Shown piece after piece: positions 12,601-22,155 of a stretch of 64,000 bases of DNA. The translations under genes were made by a program, and so were the position numbers. Position 1 is the stretch's first letter, and each line of letters begins with the position of its first letter. The notes beneath the pieces are model-generated. The model had not been told where the DNA came from. It was given only the letters and a program-made list of their open reading frames with translations, and did not search any database. This stretch comes from Edaphochlamys debaryana (Eukaryota > Chlorophyta > Chlorophyceae > Chlamydomonadales). The stretch spans positions 744,001 through 808,000 of the forward strand of contig JAEHOE010000037.1 in assembly GCA_016858145.1 (NCBI GenBank). Direction: 5' to 3'.

Positions 12601-15066
12601 AGGCCGACTGCGCAAACTCAATCGCGCTGTGGCCTGTGGGCGGGATGCACGAAACACGATCCTCGATTATGCTGCAACTCTCCACGCCCTTGGTTACGCT
12701 GCAACTCTCCACACCCTCCCCACCTTTCGACCCTCGCACCCCCCTCCACCTAGGTCCACCCAGTCGCCGCCGCTCCGCTCACCTCGCGGCCCAAAGTACG
12801 CCACGCGGCCCCCGACCAGCATGATGAGGGAGTCGAAGAGCGAGAAGCAGTAGCTGGTGGGGGAGTGGATGGTGGCGCAGATGGTCACCCCCTCGGCCGC
12901 CAGCTCCTTGACCGTGGTCATGACCTGCAGGCGGGCAGGCCGGCACGGGGACGGGGACACAGGGCGGGACCCAGTCGACTCCCCCCGGGACTGCGTGGGA
13001 CTGGGAGGGGCCCTCGGAGGCGCGTGCCCCGCGCTTGGCCCGGCCGCGAAAGATACTACTAACATCCTGGCCCCCCTGCCGACAAACCTCGTTGGCCGTG
13101 AACGAGTCCAGCCCCGAGGTGGGCTCGTCCAGGAAGAGCACGCGCGGGTTGGTCACCAGTGCAATGCCTGGGGGCGGGCGGGCGAGGAGGGCGCCGCGGC
13201 GCCAGGTTGACACAGGCTGGTGCCGCAGCCCATGGAGGAGGGGCGCCCGCACGCCCAGCCCCGCAAGCCACACGCGTCCCTAAGCCCCCGGGCCCGCGGC
13301 AAAGGCCCGCAGGCGCGGCTCTCACCGATGTTGGTGCGCTTGGCCTGGCCGCCGCTGATGCCCTTGTCCAGGGCGCCTCCGATCTGTTGGGCACGCCATG
13401 GCGGGGGGCGGGGCGCTGGTTATTAGTAGGCCGGGCAGGGGTGGACGGCATCGGGGGCTCGGCAGGAGGGGGCTAGCTGTGCAACCTATGTTCCCTCGGC
13501 GCTGCGGCTTGCCTGGATGTCCCTGCACCGCTCCAGCCGCAGACACCGCAGGGCGTCTTCCACGGCTTCCTTCTTCTGAGCCAGGGGCTCCGTGTGGGGC
13601 CGCTTGAGCTCGGCCGTGTACAGGAGCATCTGCGCGGGATGCAGGCAGCAGCGGGGCGCACGTGTTGGGCCTGTTGCGCCTGCATCAAGACGGCAAATGC
13701 GTACCTCGGAGACCGTGAGTGTGGGGATGAGCGTGTCGAACTGCTCCACGTAGCCTGGCGGAGGGGCAAGAGCGGGGCGGTTGAGCGGAAACGGTCCGCG
13801 GCCTTCGCCGCAGGAGATAACCTCGCAGCGCCTCGCTCGACGGCCCTGTGCCATGCAGCCAGCGGCCGTCGTGCCCTCGGCGCCCGGACCCACCCGTGTA
13901 TCGGCGCAGGAACTGCGGGGTGGGCTTCTGCCCTGAAAAGGCGATGGTGCCCTCCGTCACGCCCGCGTTCTTGCGCCCCGCCAGGACGTCCAGGAGCGTG
14001 GTCTTGCCGGAGCCCGAAGGACCCATCTGGGAGTAGAGCAACGGCGTTGCAAGGCGAGCCAGGTTCAAGGGTGCAAACGCGAGGGAGGTGCCTCCGTCCA
14101 CAGGTTGCTAGAAGCTGTTGGAGTGGGCCGAATTGGCGTTGCGCAGAGGGCAGGGGCCAGGTGTCCTTACCAGCGCGGCCATCTGGTGCGCCTCGAAGAC
14201 GCCCGACACCTTGTTCAGCAGGTAGGCCCGCTCGCCCCGCCTCCCTGTGTTGGAAGGCAAGTGGTAGTCCAGGTCCTGCGGGCGATGGGGCGAGGCGGGG
14301 CGCGGGGGTGAGGGGGTTAGAGGGGCACGACGACCCGAGAAAACTGGAAGCAGATGCAAGCCAGCGTGGGGGAGGCCAGGTGCTGGCTCAGCATTAGGCC
14401 AAGCAGCACTACTCTCTACACCCATAGCTTTCAAATGCAGGGGGCTCGAGCCAGTTCGCTAGAAGCGCTGCTGTGCGGTGCATGCCGCCTGGCGCGCCTC
14501 GGCCAGCTTCAGGCGCCTTGTGCAAGGTTAGACAGCCATGACCTGGCTCACCTTTCAACGAACACTGCCTTCCTCCCGCGCGACAAGCCGGCCCTGGGCA
14601 TTTCGATGCCCCCATACGTCGCAATGCGAATCTCTGCATAGCCGGCCCTACTGCCGCAACGGGCAGGTCCTATGGTGGCTGCTCGGAGGACCGCGGCTGG
14701 CCGTGGACGGCGGCAACGCGTCGCGCACGGAACTGATGTATGCGCGCCGGCAGTTGCTACTACTGCTTGAGAGTGCCCGCGCAAGTAACTACGCAAGTAA
14801 GCAATTAAGTGCAGACTAGGGCTGGGCTTCTCTGGGGGGGCGTGCCCGTGCGGCTGCCCGACGCTCACCCGCCCTACCCGCCCCGCCCGACGCCGCGGGG
14901 TCCGTGACATACGATATATACCCGCCCACGCTTGCCTTGAAGATGATTCTCATGCCTTGAGGCGCGAAGCTCTTCTGCCTCTGCACCTTGCGCGGGGGGA
15001 CGACGACGATGACCTGGGCATCCGCGGCTACCGCCGCGGCTGGCGGGGGGGTCGCCGTTTCCGTCA
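9655..15066 (-). CDS. ABCG-family half-size ABC transporter
   Basis: ATP-driven membrane exporter with the nucleotide-binding domain first and the membrane domain second (WBC/ABCG order). Exon 1 runs 15066-14869 from the ATG at 15066. Exon 2 runs 14275-14171. Walker A (GPSGSGKTTLLDVLAGRKN) lies near 14.02 kb, the signature ISGGQAKRTNIG near 13.35 kb, and Walker B (RVLFLDEPTSGLDS) near 13.15 kb. The switch region with the H-loop (TICATIHSPT) lies near 12.88 kb. The region 12.1-9.9 kb encodes the connecting helix and about six membrane helices, including LDELVISGITSLGVSAFVF-like, WVVFWLLFYLTLSNGIILAYF and YLCIFFLVFFLLALVTM. Exons are short and numerous. The last exon is tentative: PYVPQFKQYTRR then a stop at 9655 looks like an ABCG tail, but reaching it needs a GC donor after VTMQ. 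Being a half-transporter it should dimerise. The substrate is unknown. Confidence 0.87.
10107..10163. repeat. imperfect tandem duplication in an ABCG intron
   Basis: Two adjacent units starting CACAGCAGGACCACG and ending TACGGCAG (10107-10132 and 10133-10163) lie between two coding exons of the transporter. The second unit is 5 nt longer. Confidence 0.6.
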
Positions 15067-15924
15067 TGCTGTCAGCGGCACACGCCCGGAGCGAGGGCGC
15101 GGTAAGTGCCTCCACACTAGGTGGTATGCAGCGCGTTAACCGCGGCTCTCGCGCCGGGGACACGGCAGCTCGACGATGGAGCGTTGGGCAGGCGCCCTTG
15201 TCGCGCACGGTCGCGGGGTGATGCCGACTTAGCGCTATGGAAAGCGCGTGTGTGAAGATGAGATAACGAATGACCGCGCTGGCTGGCGTTAAGAGCGGCA
15301 AGTGGCGTACGAGCCTACCTGCAGGTCTGGGGAAGTCGAAGGGCCCCGCCCCGACTACCCCGACCCTGGCCGGCCCTGGCCGACCCGGCCTTTCGGCACA
15401 CGCCCAAGCGCCTGCAGTCACGCCGTCCAGGCTTGCGGCGGGTTTCATTCGCCTTGCACGTGTGACGCCCCGGGCACCACGGGACCCGGAAAACGGCGGG
15501 CCCGTAAAATGCGCGGGCAATGCGGCTGGGCCTCGGCGCTACCGTGTGCTGCACAGTCCCTGTAACTATAGCAGACATACCCCGAACTGGCGTTGCGACT
15601 TCATCGGCGGCCAAGGTCACCACGGCAACAGTCTGTTTCGATTAACGTCGCTCGCAGCCTCAGCACAGCGACGTCACGAGGTAAGGATTAGAATGCCACT
15701 TAACTGCCATAGAGCTGCTTTCAGCGCGGCCCTGGCGAGGGTGCGGAGCAACGAAGGGGGGATGTATGCATGCGCCTTAGCGATGCTCATCCCCCGCCGC
15801 GCGCCCGGCGCCGGGCGCGGCCCGTTGGCGCGGCCAGCAAGCGACTCCAAGTGCGCTCGCTCTTGCGGCCTGGCTCTGACGGTCCGTTGCCCTTCCGCAA
15901 CTGCCACCATGACCGCAGGTCGCG
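15067..15924. promoter_or_regulatory. divergent intergenic region
   Basis: This 858-bp stretch lies between the start of the ABC transporter (minus) and the start of an unrecognised gene (plus). It should carry both promoters. A splice-acceptor-like CAG just before the downstream ATG suggests a possible 5' UTR intron for the plus-strand gene. No defined element was recognised. Confidence 0.35.
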
Positions 15925-17244
15925 ATGGCATCGCCCTTTCCCACCGAGCTGGTGGCTGCGGCGGCTGCTCGGCAGCTCATGCGAAGCTCCTCTCGGTCTG
16001 CTTCAACCCCGGGCAACAGCAGCAGCGACGACTCCGCAGGCAGCTCGTGCGCGCCCTCGCCCGCGGCGCACCCTGCTTCGCCAGCTCCCGACCGGGGCGA
16101 GACGGCGGCTGGCCTCGACGCACTGTGCGTGCCGGGAGGCGCGTGCGGAGTAGGCGCCGACGTGTGCGCCGTGGTCGCTGCGCTGGAGGAGCTGAGGGCC
16201 CTGACCCTCAAGCAGTCAGCTGCTGCCGCTGAGCACACCGCGCTGCTGCGAGCGCTCACGAGCCAACCGCCGCCGCTCCAGCCATCCGCAAGCGCCCCTG
16301 CGCCGCCGCCGGGGCGCTCATCTGGCAGCCTGAGCCGGTCCGTGTCAACCCCCGAGCTGCCACTGACCGAGCCCACCCCCACTTCCGCTTCCGGGGTGGG
16401 CGAGCTCCAGGCGCTCAAGCACACGGCTGTGTTCCTACACCAGCTGGCGCAGCTGAGCCAGCAGCTGCTGCAGCAGCAGCAGGCGGCCGCGGCGGCGGCG
16501 CGCAAGGAGGCGCGGGCAGCTCGGCTGCAGGCGGCGCTGGCGGTGCAGTGCTCCGCCAAGCCGCCCGAGGACTGGCCCTACGTCAAGACCATCCTGCTCA
16601 ACGCCATTCAGGTGCGGACAAGGGCTGGGCAGGGGCCGGACAGGGCCCTGACAGGGGCCGGACAGGGCCCGGACAGGAGCCGGTCAGGGGCTGGGCAGGG
16701 GCCGGACAGGGCCCGGACAGGGGCCGGACAGGAGCCGGTCAGGGGCTGGGCAGGGGCCGGACAGGGGCCGGGCAGGGGCTGGGCTGGGATGCAGCCCTGG
16801 GCGTCCTCGAGCGCTGGCTCCTGAGGCCCTGAGCGTACCGGTACCGTACCGGTACCGTACCGGGGAGGCAGGAAGAGGGGCCTTACTTCCGCGGTGCCCA
16901 AAGGTCGTGGCCGGCTTGGGATGCGCCCGCTGTGCGCTTGGGCGCCTTCCTTCGTATATATCGGGGCGCTGTGACGCTAGCGGCTGTCCTCCGACGACTC
17001 CCGGGACGGAGTGCGAGGGAGGTGGGGTCTACCGAGATGGAAGTCCACCAAACCCCCGGCTGAACCCCGGCCCTCCCCCCGCCCCCCTGGCTCCCCGCGC
17101 CGGCAGGGCCGCGCCACCCGCGTCTCGACCGTGTCGGTGCCCCTGGAGCGGCTGCAGGCCTACCTACAGGACCTCACGGGCCTGCCCCTGAAGCGCGTGT
17201 ACGCGGCGGACGGCTTCCAGTGCATCCTGTCCTTCCCCGAGTGA
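15925..17244 (+). CDS. unrecognised two-exon protein, 274 residues
   Basis: Exon 1 (15925-16611, 229 codons) joins exon 2 (17107-17244) in phase 0 with a GT donor and an AG acceptor, giving 274 residues. I do not recognise the family. The N-terminal half is Ser/Ala/Pro-rich. A stretch from about residue 155 (LQALKHTAVFLHQLAQLSQQ, then poly-Gln and Ala/Arg) should form a long amphipathic or coiled-coil helix. The C-terminus (PPEDWPYVKTILLNAIQ joined to TRVSTVSVPLERLQAYLQDL) is the most protein-like part and probably the conserved piece. Its intron carries a GC-rich minisatellite. The start could instead lie in an upstream exon. No function is proposed. Confidence 0.6.
16612..16798. repeat. GC-rich minisatellite inside an intron
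   Basis: Variants of GGGGCCGGACAGGGCC and GGGGCTGGGCAGG repeat through about 185 nt from the donor site onward. A longer unit of roughly 55 nt, ending in GGACAGGAGCCGGTCA, occurs at least twice. The array starts almost at the intron 5' end. Confidence 0.8.
16835..16864. repeat. palindromic GTACCGGTACC repeats
   Basis: The self-complementary motif GTACCGGTACC occurs twice in tandem, followed by a partial copy, in the same intron as the minisatellite. It can pair with itself on either strand. Confidence 0.75.
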
Positions 17245-17932
17245 TTGGTGGATCGAGAAACGCACGCCAGGATCCTGGTGGTAGGCGGTGCATGCAGCTG
17301 CTGCATCCAGCTCATGCATTGAGCGCACATTCGCTGGGCACTGTACGGCAGCGTGCGGTTACGGGGGGGTCCACCTCCTCCCCGGGGCGAAGCCGGCCTA
17401 TCCACGGCGTCCCACCCGCCCGGTACTTGAACCCTCCCGGGCCCCGCCCGCGCACCCTGGCTGGGTGCTTTGCTGTGCCATCCCAGCCTTGGCCTGCCCG
17501 TTCGCCGGCCCACATGTTGCCTTGTGCTATGCTCTATTCCATGTGTTTGTTGTGCTTTGGAAGTATTGGAACGGCGTCTAGGGGTGCAGGGCATCGAGTG
17601 GCAGAGCGCGAGATGGCGCGAGAGTGCACATGCAGACGTGAATTGCAGGTCCGGGCATCTGTGAAAGCTTGCATTTGAGAGACTGCCTGCTGTCAATTTA
17701 AGCTGCGGTAAGGACGGGGTTGTGTGTGCGAACCGGGCACGCCAGTTGAGGGCCGGTGCCGCTACAAACAGGACGGGTTGCTTGAGGAACCCTAGACGAT
17801 AGCTTGCTTGGTCCGTAGGCACGGACGGATGGAAGCATGGAATAGTAGATATACATGTAGGAGTGGGATGGATGAGAGTACACGTGGGTCAGGGGCAGGC
17901 AGGCGGGGATGAGCGGAGGGTACTCACGAGCC

Positions 17933-18433
17933 GACAGCGGGCGGCTGAGCAAGGCGGACGAGAAGGCCCTCATGCGCCACCGCCCCGGCTTCACCATGTT
18001 GGAAGAAGCCACCAGGGAGGCGGCGGCACGGGCGGCGGCGGCGGCGGCCGAGGCGGCGGCGGCGGAGGGCAGGCGGCCGCCCAAGCAAGGCAAAGAGCAA
18101 GACGGCGGAGGCGGCTGAGGCGGCGGCGGAGGGCACGGCGGCGGTGGAGGCGAGGTTGGCGCCGCTGCTGGAGCGGATCAATCGGGTGCTGTTGCCGGGG
18201 ATACCGGAGGCGGCGCTGGCGGCGGCGGCGGCGGCGCGGGGCAAGGGGGTCAGGGAAGGGGCAGAGGGGGAGGGGCAGGGGGAGCCTGGGTCGAAGCGGC
18301 AACGCTTGGGGGAGTCGCGGCCGCAGGGGGCGGGGGCAGGAGCGGAGGCGGCGGCAGTGCAGGCGTGAGTGGAAAGAGGGGAGTTGGCACGGGTCTGCGG
18401 GCACGGACCACGACCTGCACGGACTGGGATGTG
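17933..18433 (+). pseudogene. broken copy of the last exon of the tRNA dimethylallyltransferase
   Basis: The stretch from GACAGCGGGCGGCTGAGC to the stop near 18368 closely matches the last exon of the gene at 4.5-8.75 kb (8303-8752). It encodes SGRLSKADEKALMRHRPGF, then the Ala-rich helix, then ERINRVLLPGIPEAAL. Homology appears to run on into the 3' flank, up to GACCTGCACGG near 18.42 kb. The copy has a 4-nt insertion (CAAG) in the PPK region and a shortened Ala tract, so the two halves lie in different frames. No P-loop or other transferase exon lies upstream, and the TGTAA signal is missing. This is a partial segmental duplicate, not a working gene. An out-of-context transcript cannot be excluded. 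Confidence 0.8.
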
Positions 18434-19207
18434 AGCGCCTGGTGTGCGCCTGTGCTTGCCCATGGCGCCCAAGCTGTGGCCAGTACCCGTGCCTAACAAG
18501 GGACGCTCCTGGTGGCTGAAACCAGGCCCTTGCAACGGGGGTCACGGTGAGACGTCTTGGCATGGCTCCTCCCACGGCCAACCCACGGTCGGACTCGGGC
18601 CAGCGCCCGTTGTAGCCTCGCACCTTCAAGCACTTCAAAGCTGCGGTATGTCTGCTAATTTCGCGAGCATTGCAGTCAATTAAACGCGTGATGCGCATGA
18701 GGGACCGCGGTTGAGGGCGCCAATTATTAAACGCGAAGTACCCTTTGTTGGCCGCCGTTTCCACTCGCTTCGTCTAAGAGGAATATATAGATCTATCATC
18801 ACTACGGAGCTGGCGGTTTACGCGCAGGGCGACGCAGCCAGTAAGTGTTAGGCGCCGCCCTGCTCTGCGCGCTCGGCATACATCTCCCTGCTGTGTCCCG
18901 GTTATTGAAGTGGAGGTAAGCTGACGAGCTAGGTGCGATAACAGGCACACCTGGCTGGGATGACCACTACTGGCGGAACATCTTGTGCGCGCTGTTGGTG
19001 CTGCTGCTTCAGACCGAAGCACAACATCTTAAATGCATAGATAAATCACGACGAGACCGAAACCGAAACGGCACTTGCAGGTTGGGGACTTGCCCCATCC
19101 CCGTCCCCCCTCCCCCCCGCCCCGCCCCGCCCCCAGCTTTGCGCAGCTGCCGTCGACTGACCGGTGTGGACCGCGGCGCTCCTCACCACTCGTAGCAACG
19201 CCCGGAC
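18434..19207. other. intergenic, probable promoter of the DUF3431 gene
   Basis: The base composition is more AT-rich than in the exons (for example AATATATAGATC near 18.78 kb and TTAAATGCATAGATAAATC near 19.03 kb), which fits a promoter. No coding exon is supported. Confidence 0.35.
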
Positions 19208-21290
19208 ATGAAAGTCGCCCACGCGCTCTTTCTCCTCGTGGTGACGGCTAGTTGCAGCTTCCCGTGCGGCGCCGACGTAGCACCCGGCGGCCCCAGGCTT
19301 CCATGCCTCTCGCCGGCACTAGTCAGGGATGACTTTCACATAGTTATTGGCGGCCACGCGGACACCTGTCACTACCGTGAGTGGACTCCGTGCTGTCCGG
19401 GAGCTAGGGTGGCCGGAACGAAGGGTGGCAGCGTTTGCCGTGGCCCCATGGCCCGGGGCGGGGTGGCCCTTGCTCTGCAAACATAACAGCCGCCACTGCC
19501 TGCCGGTCGGTCGTTCTTTCGCAGGGTACATTGCAGACATGGGCCTCACAAACGCTGTGGTGTACAAGTACCGGAAGCTGGACGAAGGCAACCCGCTCAG
19601 GAGCTGGCAGGTACAGGCGGCCCCCGGCGGCGAGACGGGGCGGCGGGATGCATGCTGCCCTACAGGCGGCACGCAACATACACCCAGCCTCGTGCTGCAC
19701 GCCGCGGCTCTGTTTACATTCCCACCCAACCCCCCAACCCCCCAGCTCGCCTGTGGTGTCGCGGTCTATGAGAGGCTCATGCTCCCCAACCTGGGCAGCG
19801 AGGCGCTGGCGGTGAGCGGGGTGCGGTGGGGGCAGAGGCGACGGGCACTGGCCTTCGGCTCCAAGCGCTTCCGGTGGCCCTCTTGGATGACACAGCTCTG
19901 CCCTCCACTGTGCCCGCTCGCAGTTCTACTCCTACCTGCTGGTGAGGGGCAGGGTTGCAGCCCCGCAACTTTCACGGCAGACCCCGGGTGGGGTGCACGG
20001 TTGGGGTGCACGGTTGCCTGCGCAACATCCCAGCTTGTTGCTGAGCACTCTGCCGTTTTGCCCCCAATGCGTACCGCTACTCGCGCTTCCGCCCGCCAGG
20101 AGTTCTACAACAAGCTGCCGAACCTGGCCGTGTTCTTCCTGCATGACCACGGGGAGGCCTGGCACGTGAGCTGTTCGTCACTGGCCGCACGCAGCCGCCT
20201 GTGGTACCAAGAGGCGGTCGAGGGTGGGTGCGGGGCAAGCATCACAACCTGACTGGTTGCCTCTTTGGTTGTTACCTCTCGGGGCGACGCTATGTGTCTC
20301 CTCTTGCCGTCTCCCGCCCGCATGCGAGCTCTCGTTCTGTGTCTGTGAACGCCGTCCGCTATCTGTGACTAATTCCTCCATCCTTTGCGGCGCAGGCGGG
20401 CCCATGATGGGCCGCATGATCTCGTTCACATCCCAGGAGCAGGACAACATCACAGCGTGGTACGGCGGCCCCAACGGGCCGGCAGCGCGAACCCGCAATG
20501 GGATACGGGGACTCCTGCAATCTAACCCAGGGGCCGACGTGATCCACCAGGAGGCCCGCGACATTGCTGTCAAGTGGTGGGTTGCTTGGGCGTCCGCGGC
20601 GGAGGCGGGCTCCCCTCCACCACACACACCACCGTCCCCACGCCCTCATCCCTGCCTCCACCGCAAGCTCGCTGTCTGCACCAATGCAACTGATGAAGCG
20701 CACCTCGTAACCAATCTTCACAATGACCCGGGCCCCCTCCAGGAAAGTGCCGACGGACAACCCGCCCGGGCTCTTCATGCAGTGCTGCGCCAGCTTCATC
20801 GTGCCCTCCAAGGCCCTGGCGGCGCTGCCCGCGGGCTTCTACAGAGACATGCTGCGGTTCCTGTGAGCGGAGCGGAGCGGAGCGGAGGGAGTGAAGAGGG
20901 GTCGGCGCACACAAGCGCAACTCAGGCCTGAGCGGGATGCGGGGCCCAGGTCTAAGCGCAACTCCAGGGCGGGTGCGCCGGTGCCGTATGCCGTCGGGCG
21001 GGGCGGGAGGTCAGCAGAGCTGGCCTGATGCCGCCGCCTGCAGGTGCGAGACGCCCTCAGCCCCCAGGTGGGATGTATGTGCTCTGCCGCCCCCCCCCCA
21101 CACACACAGGGCCAAGACCAAGGACACCCTGGAGAGCGGCAAGGCCGCACTCGAGTTCAGCGTGTGGCGGCTGTTCAGCACCGACACGCTGGACGACACC
21201 GCCCTGGCCTTTTACAACCGGGCCAAGGAGGTTGCGTCCTGGCTGGTCAAGGACCCGGCCCTGGTGCACTGCCAGCACAACACATGCTAG
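19208..21290 (+). CDS. secreted DUF3431-family protein
   Basis: Eight exons give 314 residues in a clean frame: 19208-19376, 19525-19610, 19746-19811, 19924-19941, 20100-20223, 20396-20576, 20743-20862, 21110-21290. The first 22 or so residues (MKVAHALFLLVVTASCSFPC) form a signal peptide. The body matches the DUF3431 layout: VVYKYRKLDE, then LPNLGSEALAFYSYLLEFYN, then LPNLAVFFLHDH, and near the end FMQCCASFIVPSKALAALP followed by FYRDML. In that family the conserved features are the N-x-G-x-E segment, the F-L-x-x-H segment and the CC-A-x-F-V-S segment. Its enzymatic role is unknown, although a glycosyltransferase-like fold has been suggested. Exon 4 is only 18 nt (FYSYLL). The product probably enters the secretory pathway. 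The fifth donor (GTGGGT at 20224) was chosen because it keeps the frame. Confidence 0.8.
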
Positions 21291-22155
21291 GAACGCTAAT
21301 GACTGGTCACTGGTGGAAGCTTGTTTGGGTACCATTTGCGCAGCAACGGGACATGGGAGGGCAGCGGTGCGCTGCGGAGAGGGAATGCGGATTGGTGGGG
21401 CTTGGCATTGCATGGCTCACTTGGACACCTGGCAATTCGGGCTGCCCGACTGACACATGGCCAAATTTGGAACTGGGTGCGGGTTGTTGGCTTGCATGGG
21501 CCATGGGCCACCAAATAGCTGTGGACAAAGGGTCGACCCTTGGAAGAGTGGCTCCGGGGGATACTCTTCCTTGGATGACTTGGTATGGATGACTGAGGGG
21601 CCATTCATCAGCTTTGTGCGCATTCATCACATCTGTTGACTTTGAACATGGGCCAAATGATGACTAGCACATACCGGTAGTCACAGTCTGTCCAGCGCCT
21701 CCATTTGATGCCCATGCGCCATACGGCCCGCGTGCCGTACAGTTGGTCAACTTTCTCCTCGAACCGCCGTTCACAGGCCAACGCCCTCAGCCCGCGACCC
21801 CCAGTCCTGCGCAGCCTCACGACAGAGTCCTGGCCTGTCCCGTCTAGCACACTCACGCCGGAGGCAGCACAACCGATTGACACGACGCGGGCACCAGGCG
21901 CTCTCGCCTCCGCCCCTGCGCAGGCATCACCGCTCCATTCCAGGCTTCCCCGCCCCCGCACTGCAGCTCCAACTGCCCGTGCTTCTTCCCGTGCTGGCCA
22001 AGCCTCCACCTCCTCCCGGGTCGGCGCTCATCCGTTCCCACACTGCATTCCCGGGCCGCGCCCTGCCTTTCATCCGTCATTGCTGCTGCCATGCACCCTT
22101 GCCACCACCATGCCCTCACCATTGTCGACCCCTGCCGCCGCCGCCAGCTCCGCGC
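21291..22155. other. convergent intergenic region
   Basis: This stretch lies between the 3' ends of the plus-strand DUF3431 gene and the minus-strand SCI1-like gene. It probably contains both 3' UTRs. No coding signal, TGTAA signal or repeat of note was found. Confidence 0.35.
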
